Assembly (NCBI RefSeq): GCF_001294575.1 | Contig: NZ_CP012676.1 | Location: 1,860,001-1,924,000, forward strand | DNA: 64,000 nucleotides | Direction: 5' to 3' | From: Pseudomonas versuta | GTDB lineage: Bacteria > Pseudomonadota > Gammaproteobacteria > Pseudomonadales > Pseudomonadaceae | Part shown: positions 17,680 to 25,975 of the stretch, one piece after another | How the letters are laid out: each line of letters begins with the position of its first letter | Position numbering within the stretch: position 1 is the first letter of the stretch | Position numbers and translations under genes: made by a program | Notes under the pieces: generated by a model | Database searches by the model: none | The model's input: the letters and a program-made list of their open reading frames with translations, nothing else | Told to the model about the DNA's origin: nothing

Positions 17680-19928
17680 GCTATCGCGTTGCAGTCCGTG
17701 CCTTGTGCGAGTTCACGGCCAAGGCCGGCGACCTGGATTTGCGCTTCACCCCGTCGCCTACGGCCCAGCAGGGGATTGCCGGGCACCGCACCGTAGCTTC
17801 CCGGCGCAGTGCCGGGTATCAGGCCGAGTTGAGCCTGGAAGGTGAGTTCGGTGCCTTGACCGTGCGGGGCAGGGCGGACGGCTATGACCCGGCGGCCAAT
17901 GTTCTGGAGGAAGTCAAAACCTATCGCGGCGATTTCACGGCGATACCGGCCAATCACCGCCACTTGCACTGGGCTCAGGCCCGGGTCTACGGCTGGCTGT
18001 TGTGTCAAAGCCTGCAGTTGCCCGAGGTCAACCTGGCGCTGGTGTATTTCGATATCGTCAGCGAGCAGGAAACCCGGCTGCAGGAAACCTGGAGCGCTGC
18101 CCGGCTGCAGGCGTTCTTCAATCAGCAATGCACGTTGTTTTTGACCTGGGCCGATCAGGAAATGGCCCATCGTCAGGCGCGGGATGCGGCTGCACGCACC
18201 ATGGCGTTCCCCCACGCGCAGTTCCGTACCGGGCAAAGGGCCCTGGCCGAAGCGGTATACAAGACGGCCAGCGGCGGTCGCTGCCTGATGGCCCAGGCGC
18301 CCACCGGGATTGGTAAAACCATCGGCACCCTGTTCCCCTTGCTCAAGGCCATGCCTGCTCGGCAACTCGACAAATTGCTGTTTTTGACGGCCAAGACCCC
18401 TGGGCGAAAGTTGGCTCTGGATGCGGCCCGGGTGCTCTATCCGCAAGCAGCCAACACACCTTTGCGGGTTCTGGAACTGGTGGCCCGCGACAAGGCCTGC
18501 GAATACCCGCAGAACGCCTGCAATGGCGACTCCTGCCCGCTGGCCAAGGGCTTTTATGATCGCCTGCCCGCCGCGCGGCTGGCGGCGGTCGCACATTCGC
18601 CACTGGACCAGCAGACGTTGCGCGATGTCGCACTGGCGCATCAGGTCTGCCCTTACTACCTGAGCCAGGAGATGGCGCGTTGGGCAGACCTGGTCATTGC
18701 CGATTACAACTATTACTTCGATTTCACCGCCTTGCTGTATGGCCTGGCCCAGGCCAACCAGTGGCGGGTCGCGACGCTGGTGGATGAAGCGCACAACCTG
18801 GTGGAGCGCGCCCGCCAGATGTACAGCGCCAGCCTTGACCAGCAAACCCTCAACAGCGTGCGTCAGGACGCCCCGGCCGCGCTGGACAAGGTGTTCAAGC
18901 GCCTCAATCGGGAATGGAATGCCCTGCACAAGGAGCAGGTCGGGCCTTATCAGGTACACGGGCAATTGCCGGCCAAATGGCTCAATGCCTTGGCGGGCTG
19001 TATCACCGCCATTGGCGACTACCTCAACGATCACCCCCAGGGCCTGGCCGGCAATCTGCAAGGCTTCTACTTTGACGCACTGCAATTCAACCGCGTGGCG
19101 GAGTTGTTTGATCCGCACTTTCTGTTCGACGTCAGCCTCACTGAAAGCGGCAAAAAACGCCTGTCACAACTCAACCTGCGCAATATTGTGCCGGCCCCTT
19201 TTATCGGGCCACGACTGGCCAGCGCGCAAAGCAATGTGTTGTTTTCCGCCACCCTGAGCCCGCGCACGTATTACACCCACTTGCTGGGGTTGCCCACCGA
19301 TGCTGTGTGGATCGATGTCGAGTCACCGTTCCATGCCCGGCAACTGGCGGTGCATGTGGTGAGCCGGATATCCACCCGGTTTGTGCATCGCCAGGCCTCG
19401 CTGGAACCCATAGTGGAGCTGATCGCCACACAGTTTGCGCAGCGCCCCGGCAACTATCTGGCCTTTTTCAGCAGCTTTGATTACCTGCAACAGGTGGCCG
19501 GGCTGCTTGCCGAACGCTACCCGCACCTACCGCAGTGGGCGCAGTCGCGGCGTATGGATGAAGCGGCGCGCCAGGGGTTTCTCGATCAATTCACGCTCAC
19601 GGGCCAGGGCATAGGTTTTGCGGTGCTGGGCGGGGCGTTTGGTGAAGGTATCGACTTGCCCGGAGCACGGCTGATCGGCGCCTTTGTCGCGACCCTGGGG
19701 CTGGCACAGCTGAATCCGGTCAATGAGCAGATCAAACAGCGCATGGCCGCGCTGTTTGGCGCCGGCTATGACTACACCTACCTGTATCCGGGGCTGCAAA
19801 AAGTGGTTCAGGCTGCCGGGCGGGTGATTCGCACCCAGGACGATCAAGGCACGCTGTTTCTGATTGACGACCGTTTTGCAGAGGCCAAGGTGCAACAGCT
19901 GTTCCCGCGTTGGTGGCAGTTGGGTTGA
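17676..19928 (+). CDS. Rad3/DinG-like helicase with N-terminal Cas4/RecB-type nuclease domain
   Basis: A 750-residue superfamily 2 helicase of the XPD/DinG group. The N-terminal about 110 residues carry a PD-(D/E)xK nuclease signature: Asp68/Asp71 (RADGYD), Glu79-x-Lys81 (EVK) and Gln101-xxx-Tyr105. Helicase motifs follow: Walker A APTGIGKT at 208-215, four cysteines Cys275, Cys282, Cys287 and Cys325 spaced as in iron-sulfur helicases, DEAH at 370-373, and QAAGRVIR near the end. The start is TTG 17676, overlapping the fan1 stop (TTGA), because family members begin MSYRVAVRALCEF at this point. It probably unwinds and cuts repair intermediates together with the FAN1-like enzyme. Confidence 0.86.
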   Translation: MSYRVAVRALCEFTAKAGDLDLRFTPSPTAQQGIAGHRTVASRRSAGYQAELSLEGEFGALTVRGRADGYDPAANVLEEVKTYRGDFTAIPANHRHLHWAQARVYGWLLCQSLQLPEVNLALVYFDIVSEQETRLQETWSAARLQAFFNQQCTLFLTWADQEMAHRQARDAAARTMAFPHAQFRTGQRALAEAVYKTASGGRCLMAQAPTGIGKTIGTLFPLLKAMPARQLDKLLFLTAKTPGRKLALDAARVLYPQAANTPLRVLELVARDKACEYPQNACNGDSCPLAKGFYDRLPAARLAAVAHSPLDQQTLRDVALAHQVCPYYLSQEMARWADLVIADYNYYFDFTALLYGLAQANQWRVATLVDEAHNLVERARQMYSASLDQQTLNSVRQDAPAALDKVFKRLNREWNALHKEQVGPYQVHGQLPAKWLNALAGCITAIGDYLNDHPQGLAGNLQGFYFDALQFNRVAELFDPHFLFDVSLTESGKKRLSQLNLRNIVPAPFIGPRLASAQSNVLFSATLSPRTYYTHLLGLPTDAVWIDVESPFHARQLAVHVVSRISTRFVHRQASLEPIVELIATQFAQRPGNYLAFFSSFDYLQQVAGLLAERYPHLPQWAQSRRMDEAARQGFLDQFTLTGQGIGFAVLGGAFGEGIDLPGARLIGAFVATLGLAQLNPVNEQIKQRMAALFGAGYDYTYLYPGLQKVVQAAGRVIRTQDDQGTLFLIDDRFAEAKVQQLFPRWWQLG

Positions 19929-20000
19929 GAGCACAACCTTATGGCACACTGCTGCGCCAGGGTGCATGAGGCGCCTTGTTCAAGCAGTGGAGTTTTTTCG

Positions 20001-20390
20001 ATGAGCATCAAACGTTTCGGTACCGGCGCAGTTGGCGCAGGTGGTCAGCCTTTACCTTTCGCCCGTGCTGTTGAAGCCGATGGCTGGCTGCATGTATCTG
20101 GCCAGGTGGCCATGGAAAACGGTGAAATCATCAACGGCGGGATTGTTGAGCAAACCCACAAGACCATGCAAAACCTGATCGCGATTCTTGAAGAAGCCGG
20201 TTATGGCCTTGAAGACGTGGTGCGTGCAGGCGTGTGGTTGCAGGATCCGCGTGACTTCTGGAGTTTCAACAAGGTGTTTGCCTCGTACTTCAAAAGCGAA
20301 CATGCCCCGGCCCGTGCTTGTGTCCAGGCGATGATGATGGTGGATTGCCGGGTCGAAATCGACTGCGTCGCCTACAAGGCCAAGCGCTAA
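20001..20390 (+). CDS. RidA/YjgF/YER057c family enamine/imine deaminase
   Basis: A 129-residue RidA-superfamily protein, the usual size. The ATG at 20001 is preferred since MSIKRFGTGAVGAGGQPLPFARAV aligns with the family start (the string is given only in its first part, MSIKRFGTG). It has the conserved GQVAMENGEIINGG-type core, the arginine in PARACVQ and the C-terminal VEIDCVA strand. RidA proteins hydrolyse reactive enamines and imines released by PLP enzymes. The next gene encodes just such a PLP deaminase 51 nt downstream, so the pair makes biochemical sense. Confidence 0.9.
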   Translation: MSIKRFGTGAVGAGGQPLPFARAVEADGWLHVSGQVAMENGEIINGGIVEQTHKTMQNLIAILEEAGYGLEDVVRAGVWLQDPRDFWSFNKVFASYFKSEHAPARACVQAMMMVDCRVEIDCVAYKAKR

Positions 20391-20406
20391 GCGCTAAGCG
20401 CTAAGC
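20382..20406. repeat. Heptanucleotide tandem repeat AAGCGCT over the ridA stop codon
   Basis: AAGCGCT is repeated three times in a row (20382-20388, 20389-20395, 20396-20402) plus a partial fourth copy. The first TAA, at 20388-20390, ends the RidA-family gene; each added copy supplies another stop in a shifted frame, so copy-number changes would hardly alter the protein. Confidence 0.85.
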
Positions 20407-20441
20407 AGCTCGCAATAAAAACAAAACGTGAGGAATTGAGT

Positions 20442-21659
20442 GTGTCGATGAAGTTGAACAAAGCCCTGGTACTCAAAGGCGCTGCCGACCCCGCCGACCA
20501 TCTAGTCCGAGATGTCAGTTTGCCGGCGCTGGTGATTCACCGTGATCCCCTGGAGCACAATATTCGCTGGATGCAGGACTTCGTCTCCCGCAGCGGCGCG
20601 CAACTGGCCCCCCATGGCAAAACCAGCATGTGCCCGGCGTTGTTTCGCCGCCAGTTGGAGCAGGGCGCCTGGGGCATGACCCTGGCCAGTGCGGTGCAGA
20701 CCTGCACGGCCTATGCCGGGGGCGTGCGCCGGGTGTTGATGGCCAACCAATTGGTCGGCCGCGCCAATATGGCGCTGATCGCCGATTTGCAGCAAGACGT
20801 GACCTTCGAATTTCACTGCATGGTCGACCATCCGGATAACGTGCAAGCGCTGGGCGCATTTTTTGCCGAGCGTGGTCAGCGCCTGAACGTCATGATCGAA
20901 TACGGCGTGGTCGGCGGACGTTGTGGCTGTCGCACCGAGCAACAGGTACTCGACCTGGCCGCTGCGATCAGGGCACAACCGGCGCTGGCCCTGACCGGGA
21001 TCGAAGGTTACGAGGGGGTGATTCACGGCGATCAGGCGGTCAGCGGCATTCGTGCGTTTGCCGCGTCCCTGGTACGCCTGGCCCTTGAGCTGCAACAGGA
21101 TGGCGCGTTTGCGCTGGACAAGCCGATCATCACGGCGTCGGGTTCGGCCTGGTATGACCTGATCGCCGAAGGTTTTGAAGCCGAAGCGGCCAGCGGGCGT
21201 TTCCTGAGCATCCTGCGCCCCGGCAGTTATGTGGTGCACGACCACGGGATCTACAAGGACGCCCAGTGCTGCGTACTGGATCGACGCAGCGACTTGCATG
21301 AAGGCCTGCGCCCGGCGCTGGAAGTCTGGGCCCATGTCCAGTCGTTGCCGGAACCGGGCTTTGCCGTGATAGCGCTGGGCAAACGCGATGTGGCCTACGA
21401 TGCGGGCTTGCCAATGCCGTTAAAACGTTACCGCGAAGGTGTACTGCCGGCGGTCGGTGATGATGTCAGTGCCTGCACGGTCACGGCGGTGATGGATCAG
21501 CACGCTTTCATGACCATTGCTGCGGGCACTGAACTGAAGGTAGGCGACATCATCAGTTTTGGTACCTCGCATCCTTGCCTGACGTTCGACAAATGGCGTA
21601 CGGGCTGCCTTGTGGATGAGCAACTGAATGTCGTTGAGAGCCTAGAAATAGTGTTCTGA
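20442..21659 (+). CDS. PLP-dependent amino acid deaminase (D-serine dehydratase / D-threonine aldolase-like)
   Basis: A fold-type III PLP enzyme of about 405 residues. The alanine racemase-like N-terminal barrel has the PLP lysine in APHGKTSMCP (about Lys60). The C-terminal D-Ser_dehyd domain (PF14031) shows the expected metal ligands in DQHAFM and GTSHPC. Relatives act as D-serine dehydratases, D-threonine aldolases or general amino acid deaminases. GTGAGGA lies 8 nt before GTG 20442, which I favour; an ATG at 20448 and a TTG at 20436 are alternatives. It follows a RidA gene that would clear its enamine product. Substrate preference is not decidable. Confidence 0.85.
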   Translation: MSMKLNKALVLKGAADPADHLVRDVSLPALVIHRDPLEHNIRWMQDFVSRSGAQLAPHGKTSMCPALFRRQLEQGAWGMTLASAVQTCTAYAGGVRRVLMANQLVGRANMALIADLQQDVTFEFHCMVDHPDNVQALGAFFAERGQRLNVMIEYGVVGGRCGCRTEQQVLDLAAAIRAQPALALTGIEGYEGVIHGDQAVSGIRAFAASLVRLALELQQDGAFALDKPIITASGSAWYDLIAEGFEAEAASGRFLSILRPGSYVVHDHGIYKDAQCCVLDRRSDLHEGLRPALEVWAHVQSLPEPGFAVIALGKRDVAYDAGLPMPLKRYREGVLPAVGDDVSACTVTAVMDQHAFMTIAAGTELKVGDIISFGTSHPCLTFDKWRTGCLVDEQLNVVESLEIVF

Positions 21660-21677
21660 AACCTGCGCACCAGGCTT

Positions 21678-21746
21678 CTGTAGGAGCGAGCTTGTCTCGC
21701 GAGCTGTTAGCGGCAGAAAAGCTCGCGAGCAAGCTCGCTCCTACAG
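21678..21746. repeat. REP doublet (REPIN), GTAGGAGCGAGCTTG family
   Basis: CTGTAGGAGCGAGCTTG at 21678 and its inverted copy CAAGCTCGCTCCTACAG ending at 21746 form a facing pair, with a second inner palindrome CTCGCGAGC. This is a typical Pseudomonas REPIN in the convergent gap between the deaminase and the parvulin gene, where it may also act as a bidirectional transcription barrier. Confidence 0.9.
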
Positions 21747-21762
21747 GGGGGCTAGCGGTGTT

Positions 21763-22038
21763 TCAGTCGCGGTAGAACACTTGCACCAGGTGATAGCCGA
21801 ACTTGCTTTTGATCGGTCCGTGCACCACCCGCAACGGCTTTTTGAAGATGATCTGGTCGATAACGCCCACCATCTGCCCCGGCCGAACCTCCCCCAAATC
21901 ACCCCCACGCTTGCCCGACGGGCAGGTGGAGAATTTTTTCGCCAAAACGTCAAAGGCTTCGCCCTTGGCGATGCGTTGCTTGAGCGACTCGGCTTCTTCG
22001 GCGGTTTTCACCAGGATATGGCGGGCTTGAGCTTTCAT
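21763..22038 (-). CDS. ppiC: PpiC-type peptidyl-prolyl cis-trans isomerase (parvulin)
   Basis: A 91-residue single-domain parvulin, the usual size for cytoplasmic PpiC. It opens with KAQARHILVKTAEEAE, with the active-site histidine in RHIL, and contains CPSGKRGGDLGE, the FKKPL segment and the C-terminal SKFGYHLVQV histidine motif. There is no signal peptide, so it acts in the cytoplasm. It stands alone, 45 nt upstream of a histidine kinase gene on the same strand. Confidence is high because all family landmarks are present. Confidence 0.93.
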   Translation of the reverse strand: MKAQARHILVKTAEEAESLKQRIAKGEAFDVLAKKFSTCPSGKRGGDLGEVRPGQMVGVIDQIIFKKPLRVVHGPIKSKFGYHLVQVFYRD

Positions 22039-22083
22039 GGGGCGTATACCTTGAAACTGTGGGGCAAATTGCGCGGTCGCGGA

Positions 22084-23406
22084 TTATGCCTGAGTTTTGC
22101 TGTCGTAGCGCGGCAGGTACAGGCGCACGCAGGTGCCGTTGTCGATTTCGCTGCTGATCGTCACATGACCGCCAGACTGGCGGGCAAAGCCGTAAATCAT
22201 TGATAGCCCCAGACCGGTACCCTGACCCACAGGCTTGGTGGTGAAAAAGGGGTCAAATGCCTTGGCCAGGATGTCCGGCGACATACCGCTGCCGTTATCG
22301 CAGACCTCAAGCAACACATACTCACCGGACTTGACCGCTTCGAGGGTGCTCAGATGACTGGCATCCAGGTAGCTGTTAGCGGTTTTGACCACCAGTGTCC
22401 CACCCTCGGGCATGGCATCGCAGGCATTGATAATCAGGTTGAGCAGGGCGCTTTCAAGCTGGCCGGTATCGGTGTTGACCGCCCAGATGTCTTTGCCCAG
22501 TTCAACCTTCAGGTCGATGTGTGAACCCTTGGTACGGCTGAACAGCTCCTGCAGTGAAATCACCAGAGCATTAGGGTCCAGAGGTTTACGGTCCAGAGCC
22601 TGGCGGCGTGAAAACGCCAGCAGGCGATGGGTCAGGGCGGCTGCCCGTTGCGCTGAAGCGACGGCGGCATCGGTAAAGCGGCCTATCTCGTCACTGCGTC
22701 CGGCCGCGATATAACGCTTGGCCAGGTCCAGGCTGGCAATGATGCCGGTCAGCATGTTGTTGAAGTCGTGGGCGATACCGCCGGTCAACTGGCCAACCGC
22801 CTCCATTTTCTGCGCATGCCGGAGGGTGTCTTCAATCCTTTCGCGTTCGATCATCTCGCGCTGCAGTTGATCGTTGGCTTCGGCCAGGGCTTGGGTACGC
22901 TCCGTGACACGCTCTTCAAGGGTGTCATTAAGTTCACGCAAGGCTTGTGCGGTGCGCTTGATTGCCGTTCGGCGCCGGGATGTCTGGACCGCAATCATCA
23001 AAATACCGGCCACCTTGTCCGCTTCATCGAAAACGGGACTGAAGGTCAGGTCCAGCCACAGCTCGGTTGCCAGATGCTGGTCCGGGAGCACGTAGTACTG
23101 GTCTGTATACGAACGGTTTTCACCTGCCAGTACGGCGTCGATGATCGGCTGGCTGTATTCACGGAACTCCGGCCAGCAGCGCTGCATGGGCTGGCCAAAG
23201 ACGCCCGGGTGCTTGTTGCCCGCCAGCGCTGCAAAACTGTCGTTGTAAATCTGGGTCAGTTGCTCGCCCCAAAGCAGCAACATCGGCAGCGGGGAATTGA
23301 GTACAAGCTGCGCGCTGGTGCGCAAGCTCTGAGGCCAGTTTGCGACTTCACCCAAGGGGCTGCGGGCTAATGCCCCACGTTGGCTGACAGTAAATACGGC
23401 GCTCAT
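22084..23406 (-). CDS. PAS-domain sensor histidine kinase (soluble)
   Basis: A 440-residue kinase without transmembrane segments. An N-terminal PAS-like domain (about 30-145) contains the PAS core motif QIYNDSFAAL and a WLDLTFSPVFDE strand; a coiled-coil linker at 150-195 leads to the HisKA helix with His213 in GGIAHDFNNML. The HATPase_c domain has the N box LINACDAMPEGG, the G1 box VCDNGSGM and the G2 box GTGLGLSM. The HDFNN variant is typical of kinases in redox- or light-sensing hybrid families. No receiver domain or response regulator gene lies nearby, so its partner is elsewhere. The signal is unknown. Confidence 0.88.
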   Translation of the reverse strand: MSAVFTVSQRGALARSPLGEVANWPQSLRTSAQLVLNSPLPMLLLWGEQLTQIYNDSFAALAGNKHPGVFGQPMQRCWPEFREYSQPIIDAVLAGENRSYTDQYYVLPDQHLATELWLDLTFSPVFDEADKVAGILMIAVQTSRRRTAIKRTAQALRELNDTLEERVTERTQALAEANDQLQREMIERERIEDTLRHAQKMEAVGQLTGGIAHDFNNMLTGIIASLDLAKRYIAAGRSDEIGRFTDAAVASAQRAAALTHRLLAFSRRQALDRKPLDPNALVISLQELFSRTKGSHIDLKVELGKDIWAVNTDTGQLESALLNLIINACDAMPEGGTLVVKTANSYLDASHLSTLEAVKSGEYVLLEVCDNGSGMSPDILAKAFDPFFTTKPVGQGTGLGLSMIYGFARQSGGHVTISSEIDNGTCVRLYLPRYDSKTQA

Positions 23407-23506
23407 GGATAAGTCCCGAGGTTGAAACTGAAAATGTGCCCATTAGAGGCTGAATGAAGGCGAAAGGCTATCATTGGTGCTGAGAAGCCCGGCTTTGACA
23501 GTACGA

Positions 23507-23650
23507 CTAAGGTCGAGTGAGGCTCAGGCTTAGCCTTTCGTACAATTGCGCCCTCTTTTTTGATCGAAGAATCCCGTTTGGGTGGTTAACCCCGAGCGCG
23601 TCTTCGATTGTTTCTGTTTTGCGCGTCATTCGCTGCTGGAGCTTGTCCAT
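23507..23650 (-). CDS. Possible 47-residue basic small protein, antisense to the oprD 5' end
   Basis: An ATG at 23650 with AAGGGA 6-11 nt upstream opens a 47-codon frame, MDKLQQRMTRKTETIEDALG and on to RLSLSLTRP. The product is polar and basic and could be helical. It begins in the same CCATGG as the oprD gene start on the other strand, head to head. Codon use (AGG, CGA, ACA, CTA) is unlike neighbouring genes. I do not recognise it, and it may be a chance frame in the oprD leader. Confidence 0.25.
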   Translation of the reverse strand: MDKLQQRMTRKTETIEDALGVNHPNGILRSKKRAQLYERLSLSLTRP

Positions 23651-24950
23651 GGTTGTCCCTTTTTCATTGTTGACGCATTGCCGGGTTGCACGTGTCGGCG
23701 CACTGGCGGTGTGTACCGGTCTTGCAACACAGGCCCAGGCTGGCGGGTTCATTGAAGACAGCAGCGCCAGGCTGGAAGCGCGAACGGTGTATTTCAACCG
23801 CGACTTCCGTGATGGCAGCACTTCAAACCCCCAGGGCGCCTCCAAGCGTGATGAGACGGCTCAAGGCTTTATTCTCAATCTGCAATCGGGCTACACCGAA
23901 GGCACGGTGGGCTTCGGGCTCGATGCCTTGGGCATGTTGGGGCTGAAAATCGACTCCAGCCCCGCTGACAGCAACAGTGGATTGCTACCTTCGACCGGAA
24001 GTGATCCCCGTCGTTCCAAGGATCAGTACGCCAAATTCGGCCTGACCGCCAAAATGCGTGTCTCACACAGCGTTCTCAAGTACGGCGCGCTGTTGCCCGA
24101 CCTGCCTTTGCTCAAATACAACGACGGCCGTTTGCTGCCAAACATGTTCAATGGCGCGATGCTGGTCTCTGAGGAATTCAAGGACCTGAAGTTCATGGCC
24201 TCGCGGCTTGACCGCTACACCGCGCGCGACTCCACCGACGCTCAGGACCTGCGCCTGAACTGCAAGAACAAGCGTTTTACCTGCAATGTCACCGCCGACC
24301 ATTTCAATATGTATGGCCTGGACTACAAGGTTAACGAGCGGCTGACAGCGCAATACCACTATGGCGAACTGGAAGACATTTACCGCCAGCAGTTTGTCGG
24401 TGTGCTGGCCAGTCAGCCTGTCGGCCCGGGCGTGCTGTCGGCAGATGTGCGCTTGATCAAGAGTGATGACGCAGGCTCGGCCAAGGCCTCGACCATCGAT
24501 AACCGGGCGCTTGGCGCTATGTTCGGCTACGCAGTGGCCGGCCATAAAATCAGCGCCGGCTGGCAGCGCATGAACGGCGACACCTCGATGCCGTACCTGG
24601 ATGGCAGCAACCCGTATCTGGTCAACTATTTGCAGGTCAACGACTTCGCCAACGCCCAGGAGCGTTCGTGGCAGCTGCGTTATGACTATGACTTCAAGGC
24701 GGTAGGCATTAACGGTTTGTCGTTCCTGACCCGTTATGTCAATGGCGACCACATCAAAGTGGTGGGTCGCAGCGAAGAAGGCAAAGAGTGGGAACGCGAC
24801 AGCGAACTCAAGTACATCGTGCAAGGCGGTACGTTCAAGGACGTCAGCTTGCGCTTGCGCAACGCCACGTATCGCACCAACTACGCGCAGTTCGCCCGTG
24901 ATGTGGATGAGACCCGCCTGATCGTCAGCTATAACGTGTCGATCTGGTGA
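23649..24950 (+). CDS. OprD-family outer membrane porin (second copy)
   Basis: A 433-residue porin. The ATG at 23649 follows TGGAGC by 6 nt and gives a signal peptide ending ATQAQA-GG. The mature start has the family ARTVYFNRDFRD aromatic block and EGTVGFGLDALGMLGLKIDSS, nearly the same as in the first OprD gene at 5265. The C-terminus ends in an aromatic residue (SYNVSIW). A cysteine pair (LNCKNKRFTCN) in one extracellular loop is absent from the first copy and may form a disulfide. No transporter gene is adjacent, so its substrate cannot be inferred. Confidence 0.9.
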   Translation: MVVPFSLLTHCRVARVGALAVCTGLATQAQAGGFIEDSSARLEARTVYFNRDFRDGSTSNPQGASKRDETAQGFILNLQSGYTEGTVGFGLDALGMLGLKIDSSPADSNSGLLPSTGSDPRRSKDQYAKFGLTAKMRVSHSVLKYGALLPDLPLLKYNDGRLLPNMFNGAMLVSEEFKDLKFMASRLDRYTARDSTDAQDLRLNCKNKRFTCNVTADHFNMYGLDYKVNERLTAQYHYGELEDIYRQQFVGVLASQPVGPGVLSADVRLIKSDDAGSAKASTIDNRALGAMFGYAVAGHKISAGWQRMNGDTSMPYLDGSNPYLVNYLQVNDFANAQERSWQLRYDYDFKAVGINGLSFLTRYVNGDHIKVVGRSEEGKEWERDSELKYIVQGGTFKDVSLRLRNATYRTNYAQFARDVDETRLIVSYNVSIW

Positions 24951-24965
24951 TACCCCGCCCCTGAC

Positions 24966-25016
24966 CTGTAGGAGCGAGCTTGTAGAAGAGCTCGCGAGGC
25001 AAGCTCGCTCCTACAG
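24966..25016. repeat. REP doublet (REPIN), GTAGGAGCGAGCTTG family
   Basis: CTGTAGGAGCGAGCTTG and its inverted partner ending CTCGCTCCTACAG face each other within 51 bp. It fills the convergent gap between the oprD gene and mtlZ, 15 bp past the oprD stop. Confidence 0.9.
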
Positions 25017-25030
25017 AGGGCGGGGGGTGA

Positions 25031-25969
25031 TCAATCCAACTGGTGGCGGTAGGGCAGGTCCGGTCCGGTTTTGCTGCAGGTCAGCGCCGCCGCGCGGCTG
25101 GCGAAGTCGAGCAGGGCGCCGATCTGGGGTTTGCTCAGTTGTTGCAAGCCTTCGATCGAGTCCAGTTCATGCTCGGTCAGCCAGGCGATCACCGCCGCCT
25201 GAAAGGTATCGCCGGCACCCACGGTGTCGGCAACTTTTACCGTACTGGCAGTGACGCTGTGTTGACCGTGCTCGCGACTGAACACGCTGGCGCCTTCGGC
25301 CCCGCGGGTCAAAAACACCAGCTGGCAGCGTTGCCCCAGCCATGATTGGGCAATGTGTTGCGGGTCTTGCCCCGGGTACAGCAGTTCAAGATCTTCATCG
25401 CTGACTTTGATCAGGTCGGCATAGGGGATCAGTTGCTTGATCCGTTGGCGCCACACTTCAATATCCGGCTCAGGATTGAGCCGCACATTCGGGTCGAGAC
25501 TGATCAGGCGGCGTCCGCTTTCACGCTTTACCAGGGCCAGCAGGGTGTCGGCAATCGGTTGTACCACCAGGGAAAACGACCCGACATGGACGCCGCGTAC
25601 CTGCGGTCCCAATTGCGGCAGGTGGTGGACATGCAGTTGCCGGTCGGCACAGCCTTCGCCGCGAAAGCTGTAGGCGGGCGATCCATTGGCGTCCAGTGCG
25701 ACCATGGCCAGCGTGGTGGGAGCGTCCATATCCAGTAAAAACTCATGGCTGACGCCTTCTTCGGTCAAGACCTGTTTTAACCGTCGCCCCAGATAATCGG
25801 TCGAAATCCCGGCAAACATGCCGGCTTCGATGCCCAGGCGACGCAGGCCTACGGCAACGTTGAACGGTGACCCTCCGGCAATCGCCTTGAAGTCCACTTT
25901 GCCTGCCTGCCCACCGCTGTCCGACCGGGCAAAAAAATCAAATAACGCTTCACCACACACCAGATACAT
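25031..25969 (-). CDS. mtlZ: Fructokinase, PfkB family (mannitol operon)
   Basis: A 312-residue PfkB sugar kinase. The N-terminal CGEALFDFF strand and the substrate-binding GGSPFNVAVGLRRLG loop are present. The C-terminal DTVGAGDTFQAA anion hole contains the catalytic aspartate. It phosphorylates the fructose made by mannitol dehydrogenase to fructose 6-phosphate. It starts 6 nt after the mtlY stop and is the last gene of the operon, as in the P. fluorescens mtlEFGKDYZ cluster. A REPIN follows the stop. Assignment rests on both family and gene order. Confidence 0.92.
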   Translation of the reverse strand: MYLVCGEALFDFFARSDSGGQAGKVDFKAIAGGSPFNVAVGLRRLGIEAGMFAGISTDYLGRRLKQVLTEEGVSHEFLLDMDAPTTLAMVALDANGSPAYSFRGEGCADRQLHVHHLPQLGPQVRGVHVGSFSLVVQPIADTLLALVKRESGRRLISLDPNVRLNPEPDIEVWRQRIKQLIPYADLIKVSDEDLELLYPGQDPQHIAQSWLGQRCQLVFLTRGAEGASVFSREHGQHSVTASTVKVADTVGAGDTFQAAVIAWLTEHELDSIEGLQQLSKPQIGALLDFASRAAALTCSKTGPDLPYRHQLD

Positions 25970-25975
25970 AAACTT

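Noticed and set aside
17649..19118. A 489-codon open frame antisense to the nuclease-helicase gene
   Set aside because: The sense strand carries all helicase motifs. The antisense product is low-complexity and unrelated to any family.
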